DNA from: Takakia lepidozioides | Lineage: Eukaryota > Streptophyta > Takakiopsida > Takakiales > Takakiaceae | Assembly: GCA_030704615.1 (NCBI GenBank) | Contig: CM060731.1 | Location: forward strand, 56,090,756-56,154,755 | DNA length: 64,000 bases | Reading direction: 5' to 3' | Notes under the pieces: generated by a model | What the model saw: the letters and a program-made list of their open reading frames with translations, nothing else | What the model was told of the DNA's origin: nothing | Database searches by the model: none | Shown here: positions 21,510 through 33,500 of the stretch, in pieces | Layout: the number at the start of each line of letters is the position of its first letter | Numbering within the stretch: the first letter of the stretch is position 1 | Made by a program: the position numbers and the translations under genes

Positions 21510-23855
21510 GTACTGTAAGTTCTCCCTGTTGGAGAAAGGTCATTTGTCCTTCGAGCCGCCATTCTTCCTTGCATGGAGGAACCCTGAGCTGACTCCATTT
21601 ACACTGACGTTATCGTGAAGGAGTGGCATCTGGAGCATTTGCGCGACTGCCCTTGGTATGTGGACCTTCCACCCGGCTCGCTCGACTCATCCGAGTTCCA
21701 ATTGAAGCTGGATGCGAAGGCCCGACGAAACCGGGCTCCGCTGCCTCCGCTGGGTCCAAAGGAGGCGAAAGCGCTTGCCAAGTCCAGGAAAGCGGCAGAG
21801 CTTGCTCAGGTAGGTATTCAGGAGAAATTGAATGAGAAGAATAAAGGACAAATGAAAAGGACACGGAAACAGGGGAGTAAAGTAACCCTCAAAAAACAGA
21901 AAACCACCGGGGCACCAGAAGAGGCGCAGGAGGGGCTCCAAGGGAGTGACTCCGACGACGACTTTGTGCAAGGTCCTGCGACTGCTGCTGCTGCTACCAA
22001 GTCACCGTTCGTCCGGGTTCCCAAGTCAGTTCGGACTGGGACTAGCTCTGCCAAGAAGTTGGCATTTGAGGGCGAGCCTACACGGCGGTATTTCGCGGTG
22101 ACATTTCCACAGAGGCCAAAGCTAGAATCCCCAACTATCATCCAATGTGTCAATGAGAGCTTCTTTGACGCTCTGGCTGCCAGGGCGAAGAAGGTGGCAC
22201 ACAACAAGTCTCTAGAGGAGCTGAAGGGGAAAGCCAAGAAGAGGGCTGCTGCTACAGAGCCTAAAGACACCCCTGGTTTGGAAGCCATGATGGAATTCTT
22301 CACGGCTGTGAGCACGGATTGCAAGAGCACTCGGGGGGGGGGGTTTGAGGTGGAGAGAGCCTGTGATATGATTCTCCTCGATATTCCAGATGGGGACCTG
22401 CTGGAGGCCTGGATGGTGTGCCCACCTGGAACAAGTTTACGGAGGACTACTGGAGAGCCGGGTTTGGGCTGGCGGGGATGTTCTTGGATGACGGTGGATG
22501 TATGGTGGTCCTTGCCACAAGAGGGAAGACCACAGAGAATGTTGTGGCAAGGTGGACACCGAAAAGTGTCACCCCGGTCCTCCTCAAAAAATGGTTCTGC
22601 ATCAATACGCAGGGGTTGCAAACAGAGGGCCAGAGTGTAAGTTATCAATCTATTGCATTCACTTCATATTGTGGTGTATCTAAACTAGACCCTGGAGTGG
22701 ATCCCTCTTTTGTTGGATGTGCAGACGTTGGTGTTTGAGGCATATTGTTTTGTGAAGAGAGGGTCTACATTCAAATTCCGCAATGACGGTCGTCTTGTTG
22801 ATGCCGCTCTGGACACTGTTACCTATGATGTCCTCTACAACTATGTGCCCCAATCCAGTATGCCAAAGGACACAAAGACAGGCAAACCGTGGCGGTACAG
22901 CCGGACCCGTAGCCCTGCTTTCATCCAAACCCTCATGGAGACGTGCTCGGATGTCCAAGGGCGAATTCTTGACCCCACATGTGGCACAGGTAAGCCTTCA
23001 CGTGCACATTTTGTCCCCTGGCCCGATTGCAATTGCATGTCGCATGCTACTAACCACCCGCTTTGTCCCCAGGTGCTTCAATGTGGGCAGGGACGTTGTC
23101 CGACAGGCATGTCTTTGCCTTCGAGCCAGATACTGCCCTCCACAACTCTGAACTTGTGCGGCTGAACGTCTGCCGAAAGAGGAAGAGGCATCCTCGGAGG
23201 ATGAGGAAGAATCCGAGAAGGAGGTGGGGGAGGTACAAGTTGGGATCGAGGCCGAGGAGCCCCCGGTTTACGAGTGAGTGGTCGCATTGTAAGTTGCCTC
23301 CTGATTTCGTGAGGCACCTCCCTTTGCTCTCTTATTTCATTGAAAGACCCTTTTTGGCTTCTGCTGGTATTGACATTCTTAAAGTGGATTTGTTCTTACT
23401 GCAGGATGCCAAGTACTGCAGGAGGGACGTCTACACCGCAGTTCATGGGCAGGAGGAACGAGCCTTTTTTTGCCAGGGGGGATTTCATGTCGAGTCCAGA
23501 AAGGGACTACATCGTTCCTACTTATGTTGCCCGGCTTGCTTCGGTGTCCATTAGGAGGTCTTCCGAACCTAGTCGTGTACAACAGATTTTAGACGAGGCA
23601 AGCCTCAAGAAAATGAAGATGAGGGAGGAGGCAGCAGCTATTAGAGCCCGTCAGGCTCGTAGATTTGTCTTGGATTCTGCTGAGGAAAGTGGGGGAGAAG
23701 AGGCAGAAGATTCCCAGGAGGTGAGGTGGACAGTCCCCCAAGGAGCGGACGGAATTTTTGAGAGGCATAGTGGAACTGATGCATCACAGAGCTCGGAGGA
23801 TGGGGGGGATGAGGGGGATGAGGAAGAAGGTGGGGCAAGTTCCTCGGAGGTGTAA
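21510..23855 (+). pseudogene. methyltransferase-like C-terminal half of MULE ParB/MTase gene, copy 1
   Basis: Exons by splice signals: 21510-22636 (acceptor TTTTTTGAATGCAG, donor GTAAGT), 22725-22989, 23073-23273 and 23405-23855. Exon one carries a basic linker, then an IV-like segment CDMILLDIPDGDLLE and, after a frameshift, the equivalent of LLDDGGC. Exon two carries FEAYCFVKRG and GRILDPTCGTG, which joins ASMWAG and VFAFEPD (AdoMet motifs I and II). The last exon is acidic. Lesions: one base is missing near 22404 compared with copy 2, another near 23158. Copy 1 keeps an Arg codon where copy 2 has a TGA, so the copies broke independently. Motif I here (LDPTCGTG) is closer to functional methyltransferases than the LDLTCGTG of copy 2. 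Confidence 0.75.
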
Positions 23856-23926
23856 GAGAGTAGTGCCCATTCCGGCTATGACAGTTATGACACACTTGTA
23901 TAGATGTGGCTTGCCACAAAATTTGC

Positions 23927-23932
23927 AATAAA
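23927..23932 (+). terminator. polyadenylation signal AATAAA
   Basis: AATAAA lies 72 bases after the stop codon of MTase-like copy 1. It is conserved at the same place in the complete MULE (48304-48309), which supports it as the real 3' end signal of this gene. Confidence 0.7.
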
Positions 23933-24095
23933 ATGTTGCATTTCATTGCTATGACGAGTCCACTGGTGCCACATTCCAACTTCACATGACCCTATTTCCG
24001 TGCCTCCTAACCCTATTTCCGTGGACACACAATGGTCCGCTCATGGTTTTTTTTTTTCCGCTCATGCTCATGCCGCTCATGAAATAGCAGCCCCC

Positions 24096-25080
24096 CACTT
24101 GGAGATATCAAGGGAAAGGTCTCCGGTTCAAATCTGGTTGTAGACTCTATGGAAAAAAAATGATTAGATATGGCTTGGCTTCTATTAATGCACTTGGACT
24201 TAGATGACACTGGACACTTGGGCCAACGGCACAGGCTACCCTAGAGGTTGCATTTGGGCCTCGACATAGGAGACACACTTTGATACATAGGGGATCGCAC
24301 TTGGACTTAGATGACACTGGACACTTGGACCACCGGCACAAGCTACCCTAGAGGTCGCACTTGGGCCTCGATATAGAGGACGCAGTGGGATACACAGAAG
24401 ATCTTACACTTGGGCTTAGATGATAATGGACCCTTGGGCTTAGATGACAGTGGACACTTGGGCCAACGGCACAGGCTACCCTAGACGATTTGTTAGACAA
24501 TTTGTTTGTTTGTTTGTTTATTTGTTTTGTCACGTTGAGATGTCCCAAACCGCGAGGCCCCAGCGCTGGTGCTTAGTACCATTGGAAAGCCCTTGACGAG
24601 GAAGGGTGCATGGGCTTGGTCTCACGATTTTTGGACTGCGGTGTGGGAGATACGGAATTCCAAGTACTTTTGGTCGCTGGAAATTCACAAAAAATTGCAA
24701 AAATGGCAAAGTAGGCATTCCCGGGACAATGGTTGGAGCCTCGACGGGAGAGATATCAAGGGAAAGGTCTCCGGTTCAAATCTGGTCGTAGCTCTATGGG
24801 GGAAAAAAAATGATTAGATATGGCTTGCTTCATATATTGATGCACTTGGACTAAGATGACATTGGACACTTGGGCCAATGGCACAGGCTACCCTAGAGAC
24901 GGGAGATATATCAATAATGATTGGATATTATTACTCAATAAATTCATGAAAAAAAAAATGGGGCCTTGACATGGGCGACGTACTTGGATGCATAGGAGAT
25001 TGCACAATGGGCATAGATGGGCCGACATAGGAGACGCACATGGGAGACGCACTTGGATACATAGGATATCGCTGCAATCT
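24096..25080 (+). repeat. composite dispersed repeat, family R1, two modules
   Basis: Same make-up as 4840-6060: a head with GAGATATCAAGGGAAAGGTC and a GGTTCAAATCT box (24103-24140 and 24750-24783), A-rich ends, minisatellite units ACTTGGGCCAACGGCACAGG and CGACATAGGAGACGCA, and TTTG/TTTTG tracts (24505-24530) before TCACGTTGAGATGTCCCAAA. It is inserted exactly between the truncated MULE terminus and the 3' part of gypsy copy A. Confidence 0.65.
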
Positions 25081-25481
25081 ACCATGTTCCATCTACTCAG
25101 GCATTCATTCCACAGCTTCACTCAGGTCTCTCTTGAACGATTTGCTCTACCTGTCAACTGCAAGTTTGCAGCTTCAAAAGAACAGATGGCATGCTCTTTA
25201 CTACACTCACTGAGGCATCTGCACCCACACCACCTCAATCAAGGTCTTCACTTGTACTGCTGTCTGTCTATTGAATTCTTATCCATAATAATGGGAATTT
25301 GGTTGAAGGGCAGAATCATGGCCCGATTGTATTCAAGTGCAGCAGGAGTAGTAGGTGGGTTAAAAGAAGCATCACCCCAAACCTCAGATAGTGATTGCTG
25401 CAACGCCATGGTATCAACACTGTCGACCTGATGTGGTTGCTGTGATATTGGTGCCACAGTCCCTCCTGACGTTGGCAAGTC

Positions 25482-26552
25482 CTACATTTCCTGTGCTGAA
25501 GATTGGAAAATCAAAGTCCTTGCGTGCAAATAAGTAGCCACGAGCTGTTCCTCAGGAACAAAGGCCCTTTTGTCAATGTTGGAGCTCAAGTCATCCACCT
25601 GAGTCTGCAGCCCTTCTACATCCTCCTGTAACTCAGCTATCCGACTATAGACATTGTCTATAGTGGTTGTGGCAATGTTATGCACCCGTAGCCTGAGATC
25701 ATTCATCTCATCTTGGGTGAGCTTTCTTGGTGCTTTCCCTTCCACTGGCCCTTGTGTTAGCCACTCTTGCAAAAGATGATTATCCACCAAGTCCTGTGTA
25801 GCACCACGGAGATCCTGCTCCTCCTTGAGTCTATATGTTTCCAACTGCTGCTGTAAATTTTCCATGTGCTTTGCATGAGGTTCAACCAGAGCTGCATAGG
25901 CAGCGGACAGATTATTGGCTTCTTTCCAGACCTTGTCAGTCACAGAAAGCTCATTCTTCCGTACTGTGATTGTTTGTTGCAATTCAAAGATGTACCTGTC
26001 CTTCTGGGCATCGACCTGACGGTACTGCTGAAAGGTATCCTCATTGCAACAGATAGTAGCCTTCATATCAGCAATGAGTTTCGCCTGCTCCATTGACTTT
26101 GTCTCCGCCATTAAACATCTCTCAGCTTGGTTCTTAACTTCTAGTGCAGTCAGCTCCAGATTAGTCGTTAGTGTGGCACACTGTATGGTCATTCTCTGAT
26201 GGACTGCTTCCAATTCTGTATGAAGCAACTTCACTTCCTGCAACTTGCCTTCATGCTTAACCTGCAACTGGTATAGCTGTTGCTTATGTACTTCATGCAA
26301 CTTCTCTTGCTCCAAACCTGCTTCAATCAAATTTTCCTTCGCAAGCTGTAGGGCAGATTTAGTGTCCTCCAACTCTTTCTGCAACTTGAGGTTGGCCTCC
26401 ACATCCACCTTGTTTGCACACTCAGTGGCAATTCTTGCCTCAAACTCTTGCTTGAGCTCCTCCCGCAATGCTGCCAATTGTGTAGAGGGAACATGAGTCT
26501 TGACATAGGTGCCCAATAGGTTGAGAGTCCTGTTTATGGAACTCATAAGCAT
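25482..26552 (-). CDS. gypsy copy A coiled-coil ORF, 3' of integrase
   Basis: 356 codons without interruption. Almost the whole product is predicted coiled coil: heptad-rich Leu/Glu/Gln/Lys segments such as QLAALREELKQEFEARI and RIAELQEDVEGLQTQVDDL, with few prolines until KAPRKLTQDEMNDLRLRV. Copy B has the same protein with many substitutions in two overlapping frames (58057-57386 and 57393-56569), and there it continues into a longer C-terminal part. The ORF lies downstream of the integrase, the position that env-like or extra ORFs take in some plant gypsy elements. No transmembrane segment or signal peptide is visible, so I do not call it Env. A structural or nucleic-acid-associated role is possible. 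Function unknown. Confidence 0.7.
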   Translation of the reverse strand: MLMSSINRTLNLLGTYVKTHVPSTQLAALREELKQEFEARIATECANKVDVEANLKLQKELEDTKSALQLAKENLIEAGLEQEKLHEVHKQQLYQLQVKHEGKLQEVKLLHTELEAVHQRMTIQCATLTTNLELTALEVKNQAERCLMAETKSMEQAKLIADMKATICCNEDTFQQYRQVDAQKDRYIFELQQTITVRKNELSVTDKVWKEANNLSAAYAALVEPHAKHMENLQQQLETYRLKEEQDLRGATQDLVDNHLLQEWLTQGPVEGKAPRKLTQDEMNDLRLRVHNIATTTIDNVYSRIAELQEDVEGLQTQVDDLSSNIDKRAFVPEEQLVATYLHARTLIFQSSAQEM

Positions 26553-26579
26553 GGCATGTTGTGGGTCTTCATGGAGAAC

Positions 26580-28589
26580 TTATTGATGTTCTTCTTGATT
26601 CTCCACAGTTTGATGTTTCACAAACCAGTCAGGCCATGATCCCACAAGATCTTCTTCCTGAGCCATCTCATCCTCCACAAGTGTTGCAGTACCCTTGTGA
26701 TTTACCCCTTTAACCTCCGCCACAAGTTTGGGCATAACCTGCACAACAGGGATTTCCTTGGGCAGACTCTGCATCTTTGGTACTATTGTTTTTCCGACCA
26801 TGCCAGAGTTTTCATAGAGAAGGTCGCCCTTCTCAATCTCTGCCACTACTTGCTCTGTAGTGGGGATGTCCAACCCTCTCTCTCCACAGTAAGAGGCTCG
26901 GGTGTAACAGCATGTCCGGTCTGAGTTACCACTGGGGCAACCTGATCAGCTGGCTGTGCTGGCCGTGGTACTGAGGTGACTTCTTCATCCCTCTCTAATG
27001 GTCGTGCTTCCAGTAATAACAGCCCATTGTGCTGCTGCACCTCATCCTGCACAGGAACTATGGAAACATCATCTTGAGGATTCCTTGTGGCCAGTGGATC
27101 CGCCACTACAATTGAGTCCCTTTTCTGTCTCTTGGATTGGTGCTGCCCCTCCAATCCCCTTTCACCTTGTGAAGAGCCTTGCTCCTCAACTGCAGTTGTG
27201 GCTGCCTCAAACACCCCCATTACTTTGCGTTCTCACGCATCAAGCAAGCAAGAATCAAAGATAATATGTGCAATAATTGGGCCAGACACAACGATTGGAG
27301 ACTTAGCAGTAGTATTCTGTAACCGTTTCATCTCCTCCACCAGACCCCAAGCTACATCCTCTCATCTCAAAGTTTTCAGTACCTCTTCCGTGAAAGATCT
27401 GCTAAGATACTGTTGGTTCTGTTTCATGGCAAACAGAATGTTTAGTATTTGGCCAATTTCCCTCAACCCTGGATACTCGGCCTTGGTGCAAGTGAATCCC
27501 TGGTTCCTGAAGAAACTCGTTTCTTGGAAAAGATCCCCTACTTGCAATTTTACCCTGTGCTCATCCACGCTCACATTACCATATGGTAATTCAAAAAGTT
27601 GTTGCAAGTACTGCAGAGTAACTTGTATATTTACGCCCTTCACCTAGGTAACTCCTGTCCGTGGCTCAAAGTTCTTGATGAACTGGATCATCAATTCTCG
27701 ATGATGCAAAGACCACTCTTTGCGTAACAACCTTTCCAACCGCAGCTCCTTCAGCAATTACACTGCCTGTAGTGATTGTTTAAATCGTCGTGCTCTTCAC
27801 TCAGAGATCCTCCATCTCTCTAATTCGCTTCATCCCGGACAAACAAGAAGGCCTTGTTTGGAATATCCTCAGGAAAGCTTGTAAAGCATAGAGCATGAAA
27901 GTGTGGTTAGCACAGAATGGAACAGGCAAGTGGGTGTAAGCCTGCGGGGCTTGCAAATAGTGAGTGAGAGAGAAAGTGCTTTTGATCTATCATTCCTTGC
28001 GTCACTGCGTAAGAAGTAGAGCTAGTGTATAGTCCGTGATATCCACCATAGCTACAAAGCTATAGCTTTGATTGCCCCTCCCGTCGAGACACTGGCTATC
28101 CGGAATAACACCTATTTTTCCGCTCATAATCTTCTTAATTTCTTGTTCTTGTTTCTTGAATGGAGTCTGCACAAAATTCGTGTTGCTGATTGGCCGTTGC
28201 CTCATTAGGTAATTTCTCATTTTTACCCTAATCTGTTCAGATTCCATCTTGGAATGACCACTAGGACTGCATATGTGGCAAGGGTCCCCCTTTGCCGGAC
28301 GCGTAAAATGTTCCGTTACATGTCCTCTTGATGCTTTAATAGGCTCATAATAAGTTTTGGCTGATGTACCAGGTAGGTACTTTGACGGCCCTGTTTGTCT
28401 TCTTATGTGATGGCGCCTGTTATTGCAGTACATGCAATGCGGAGTACTATGCCCCTTAGGCCACGTGTTTGAATTCAAACACTCTCCCATCTCCCTTTGT
28501 CCGCGTAACACCTTCTCCGAGTTTGACTTCCAAGCTGTCTTTACACTTACCGGCCACTTAACTGACGTTAACTCGTGTCCACCTGTCAC
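26580..28589 (-). pseudogene. gypsy copy A, fragmented ORFs between integrase and coiled-coil ORF
   Basis: Several minus-strand pieces in different frames: 28589-28002 with HCMYCNN and DPCHICSPSGH Cys/His clusters, 27643-27362 (GVNIQVTLQYLQQLFELPYG), 27220-26846 and 26873-26580 (TEQVVAEIEKGDLLYENSG). Each has a counterpart in copy B at 60212-58303 in the same order, for example NSCHMCNPSG and VAEIEKGDLLYEYSG. They look like one long ancestral ORF, joined to the coiled-coil ORF, now split by frameshifts. The Cys/His cluster could be a zinc knuckle, but its spacing does not match the gag consensus. Confidence 0.55.
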
Positions 28590-28709
28590 TGACCCTATGG
28601 ACTGTGCAACCTATGTGAGCTGTGTCGCATGTGTTTGGGCTGTGACAAACTGTGGTAAGTTGTGATATGTTGTAATAGGCTGTGGTGGGCTGTGATATGC
28701 TGTGTTAGA

Positions 28710-29065
28710 CTATGGTGGACTGTGATGGCTGTGTGGACACATGTGTTCTCTGCTATGGCCATACGCATTCGGCTTTATGACAAGTGCTTCATGCTCCGCT
28801 GGTGCCACCGGTGTATTCTGTGACTGCATCTGTGTTTCAAGATGCAAATCATGCTGCAATGGTCTATCATGGATACCACTGTATCCCTTCAACTTATTGG
28901 CATTAACTCTACCAAGCATCTCTTTGTTAATGGTTTGTAACATAGCTGTGTTGTTATCATACATCTTTTGTATGGCATAAGGTCATTTCCATGGTGATTT
29001 AAGCTTAGAAGCTTTAATCTTTCCCTTCTTCTGCAACCACAGTACCAAATCACCTGTCTTAAAAG
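28710..29065 (-). pseudogene. gypsy copy A integrase C-terminal end, cut by the CACTA insertion
   Basis: The minus strand reads a chromo/GPY-like tail, with LKLEKGK-type and SPWK segments at 29065-28985 (as in copy B around 60800-60870), followed by VNANKLKGYSGIHDRP. The reading frame is interrupted at 29065 by the CACTA terminus. The remainder of the integrase is expected at 54372 onward, where only about 150 bases with an internal deletion remain. Confidence 0.65.
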
Positions 29066-30580
29066 CACTACACCAAATCATGGTTTTTTTTACTTTTTTT
29101 TTTTAGAGTCATGGTTTTCATGACTCAAAGTGGGATAGGCACAAAGAAGTCATGGATATGCCTAAAAAAGGTCGGGTATATGACTAAACGACTCCGTAAA
29201 GTTTGGAATTCAGGTCAACATGGTTTGACCAAAGAAGAGTAGTGATCATAAGTCACACGTATGCCTTTAAAGGGTAACGAAGCTGACTCTAGAGATTTTG
29301 GAGCGTGGTCAAACGTTGTTGACTATGGATAATGTCGCGGTGTAGTCGTCTGCATGACTCTTATTTGGTGTCCCAATTAATGATAGATATTATTTAGTAT
29401 AAATGCGGAAAAACAAAAACACATTGGATAATTGAAGCGATGTCCGTCATGTGGCATAATCTGCTGCCAAGGAATGTGGAATTTAGAGCAGGCGAAAGAA
29501 TATTCCTGTATGCATTCCATGGAGCGTTAGCTTACATAATCAGATTACAATGGTTTTTTAAGCCATCGATGATCAATGTCATCAACTGCCCCAATTGATC
29601 TGCACTATGAGTCGTTAGATCAATCGCGGAAATTTCACGGCTTAGCAGAGCTCTTGTCTATTTATCGTTGTTTGATGCCGCCTGTCCTATTGAGAAGCCC
29701 AATCGTCAGAGTCTATGCTACTGAGGAAATGCCACATAGAGAGGGAGGCTGACCACTTTGCTTCTTCGATCTGAGTATCATGATAAGGCTTTTTCGGCTG
29801 GCCAGTCACTCGACGTATAGTCCAGAGTCTTTATTTTTCTCCTTGGTGGAGTTTTCCCCCTCGATTCAAGCATAGTGCAAGTCTGCCATCTTCATTCTGA
29901 TTTCTCTCACAAGGTTTTAATTAATGTCGGTTGAATTCCATTACATATGTATTCATTCTCTACACACGCTCAAAACGTTGAAAAATGGGACTGTAGCGAG
30001 CTACGCCACTCCAAGTCGAGGAGGAAAAACAAATTCTATTGTTGCTAGTGTATCAGGACTGCGTACATGTATATTGAACAAAATAAATGAACTCAAAATA
30101 TAGATGGCACAAACACTGCTGATAGAATATGATTGTCAGTAGTCCGACCAGATCACGGAGCATTGAACACTGAGAATAACCATGTGTGAGGAATAATTGG
30201 CAACCATTCTCCTAATTGAATTTTTAATCGCAAAACCACAGAGCAATAGCAAATGGGGAAACGAGATTGCACAGAAGGATAATATATACAAGTCACTGAA
30301 TGGCCAACCAGATAGGTCCGAGTCAAAAGTACAGTTTCAAGTGCTGTACAGTCCAGCAGCTGCTGCTCAGTTTTCCCCCCAGTATGACAGGCCACTATCT
30401 GCCACAAGGTAAAATATCCCCAATCGAATTGGCGGCTCCAAATACCAAGACGACAAACAAACACGAGCTTATGCCAACAGGGACTTACCTTCACATAAGG
30501 ATTCACTTGCATGCAGAGAAACATCTATGAAGCAAAGTTGAGAGAGCTTGGAGACCACAACCGTCAAGGGCGCCAACTAA
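29066..30580. repeat. CACTA left subterminal region
   Basis: After the terminal CACTA motif come T tracts and inverted GAGTCATG/CATGACTC motifs (29106-29126), AAGTCATGG and further TCATGACT-like words. Such subterminal motifs bind the transposase in En/Spm elements. From about 29400 to 30580 I see no coding sequence; the last part should hold the transposase 3' UTR. Confidence 0.6.
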
Positions 30581-33500
30581 CTACAAGTCTACATCAGGTA
30601 GATTGTCTTCATCCTCACTGCTTGAAGTTGAATGTTCCTCACAGTTTGCTTCATCATTTTCTTGTGTAGGCACCTTTGTATTCCCAATGGGGGTCTTGAA
30701 CAGAGCTTCCATGGCTTTTTCAGTGACCTCTACTGCAAGGACAGGGCGAGTACATGGTTGTCCACCAATTTGAACATCATCAATGAGCCGAATGGGAGCT
30801 GACATGCCACTGCTATCTGTATTGTCTGATAGTGAAGTTGACACATCATGCACCACTCTCAGCGATCGTGGATTCTTCTCCAACACAACCTTCCATCCTT
30901 TTTCTTGCACACAATCTGAAAAAAAAACCTGTTCAGCTTGTGATGGAAACAAGCAGGGTTGATCATTAGCCGGTAGCATGTGTTTGAAATTAACCAGGGT
31001 AAACCCAAACTCATCCTTCTTCATGGAGGCATTCCTTCCCACAGTTTTTGCACAAACCCACCCACAAATGAAGATGACAACTTTAGTTTTGCCATACTCC
31101 ACTTGTAATATTTCCTTCACAATGCCCACATAGCGCACTTGACAGTCCTCATGTTCAAACATAGAACTGACCCCACTGTCATATGTGACCAACTGGTTAG
31201 ATCGGACTGTGTTGGCCCTGTAGTGGTTCCCATACACACTCAGTCCCTTGACTGACACTGCATTCACAGATGGGGGTCTTGACAGATCAATCACTTCCTC
31301 CAAGAGCGCCTCATCATCCCTCATTCCTGCAGCCACATCATCTTCTACAGCCTGAGCCAACCAAGATTGAAAAGGAGGCAGTAATTGCAAATGCGCAGGA
31401 TATTCTGTGTTCTCAACGTTGTGACCAGGCTCCACGTTGCCAAGTACCTCTCCCCAAAAAGCAGACCGACCTGATTCCACATCTGCTTGGGCTTTTTCAT
31501 ACTTCCTGCAATCAAGAGCACAAATTTTGTAAATTAACTGTCACTATCCACCATGAAATGAAATTCATACACATGCAAACTTGCCAGAAAGTGCTAAGGA
31601 ACAGTACTCACTCAATCCAAGGAGCTATGCTCGTGTGGTTGTTAATGACATAATCCTGAATTAGACTGCACAAATCCACATCAATTTGCGAGTTCTACCA
31701 GCGCCTTCGAGGACCTCCCCAGCCACTCCCTCCACTCCCTCGTCCTCATCGGCATCCCAAATTCGCCTCCTGGTTGCAGGGAAATCTGCCATGTACTCAG
31801 TACAAAACCCTAGTGCCTCATCCATTAACACATACCCTTCTGCCATGGAGCCTTCAGGTTTTGCCTTATTACGAACATATCCCTTGAGGTATTTCATTGC
31901 CCTCTCCACCGGATACATCCACCTTGTGTTTACAGGTCCACAGATAGCCAACTCATCAACCAAGTGTACCAGCAGGTGAGTCATGACATCAAAGAACGAA
32001 GGTGGAAACTCTTTTTTTAGGAGACACGACGTGATGACAACGTCTTCACGTAGAGAGTGCATATCTGCAAGATCCACAACCTTGCAACAAAGTTTCCTGA
32101 AAACTCTTGACACTCGCATTATGGCGCGTCGTGGACCAGGTTCCATCAAACCACATAGACACAACGGAAGGATTTGTTGCATTAGTGTGTGATAATCACA
32201 ACTTTTCAAATACGTCAACTTTCTATCCTCCACATGTTTTTTGTATGCAGATGCATACCCGGTGGGCACCTTCAACGATGACAGAGTCTTCAAAAACGAT
32301 TTATGCTCCTCTGCACTCAAGACATAAGGGGCTGCTGGCATTAACACCGTATTTGCTCTGCTTCCATGGGGTCGCACCCACAAGTCCTGGCGGATCCCAT
32401 CTCGTTCCAAATCCCTCCTAGATTTCAAAGTGTCTTTTTCTCCAAGGATAGTCTTCACTATGTTTTCACAGAGGTTTTTCTCGCAATGCATAGGGTCCAG
32501 TGTGTGTTGAATGAGGAGATCCTGCACATAGATGCAAAACGTGTACAACCATTAGACAAATGCGGCAATTCATGAAGAGATCAAATCATCAGTAAAGGAC
32601 CGGGGCTTGAATGACAGACAAATGCATGTTGATCTTGAAAGCCGAATGTTTACCTTCCAGTAAGGTAGGTCGAATAGACACGTCCGTCGTTTCACCCCAT
32701 TAGCTTTGGAAGGATCGGTACTGTGGATGTTCGGCCTCTGGCTCTCCCATTGCCTACAACAACCCATTCTGCATACTGTATGGCAAACCTTTCGATATCA
32801 GCTGCTGTCACAGTGGGGGGAGCTGACCTCTGTTCCGTGAAGCCATTGAAGCTTTTTGACCTTCTGTATGCATGGTTGCAGGGAAGGTACCTGCGGTGAC
32901 CTGCAAATATATATTTTTGGCTATGATGCAAATAACGCGAGTCCACATTTGGGCCGCATTTGGGACATCCTGCATACCCTTTCGTCACTTGGCCAACCAA
33001 CAACCCATACGCAGGGAAGTCGTGAATGCTCCACATCAACATAGCCCGTAGCTGAAAATCTCTCTGAAATCAGGGCCTAGACACATCGTGTGCCATTACG
33101 CCTGTGCTCCACAAAATTTGCAGCTCGTCCACAAATGGCGCCATGTACACATCTATGTTTGCACTTGTTACTGATTCTTTGCCTGGTATCAACAATGCCA
33201 TCATGGTGAAGAATTTTTTTGTTGACAACCATGGCGGGAAATTGTAATTAAACAATAGAACTGGCCATGTTGACCATGTTGTCGATCGTTGGCCGAATGG
33301 ATTCACACCATCCAAAGCAAGGCCTAGGCGTACATTGTGAGGTTCAGCTGCAAAGTCTGGCCACATACTGTCAATGTGACTCCAGGCCTTTGAGTCTGCA
33401 GGATGCCGAACCAGACCATCAGTACTGGTGTTCTTATGATGCCATGTCAGTAGCTCGGCAATACTCTTGCATCTGTACAACCTTTGTAATCGCGGTATGA

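Larger units (their letters stand above)
21233..24095 (+). mobile_element. 5'-truncated MULE copy (right end only)
   Basis: From TTTCCAGGATGTAAGTCGCC (near 21233) onward the sequence parallels 44865-48461 of the complete MULE: the same GGCGCC-type repeats (much fewer), the same four methyltransferase-like exons and introns, the same AATAAA and the same terminus (CCGCTCATGAAATAGCAG followed by C residues). The left two thirds, including the transposase and the ParB-like exons, are absent. Directly after the terminus the R1 repeat begins. I could not find a matching 9-bp duplication, as expected if the left end was lost. Confidence 0.85.
25081..29065 (-). mobile_element. Ty3/gypsy retroelement, copy A, left segment (3' half)
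   Basis: Minus-strand element whose coding order, read from 29065 leftward, is integrase C-terminal end, microsatellite, a Cys/His-containing region, then a long coiled-coil ORF. It aligns with copy B (about 56.9-60.9 kb) along most of its length. It stops abruptly at 29065, where the CACTA element begins, and resumes at 54372 on the far side. The 3' end beyond about 25280 differs from copy B and no 3' LTR was identified, so this end is truncated or rearranged. Confidence 0.82.

Noticed and set aside
21615-22640. A single intact 341-codon gene
   Set aside because: The frame after about 22404 is shifted relative to the conserved exon in copy 2, so the last 80 codons are out of frame.
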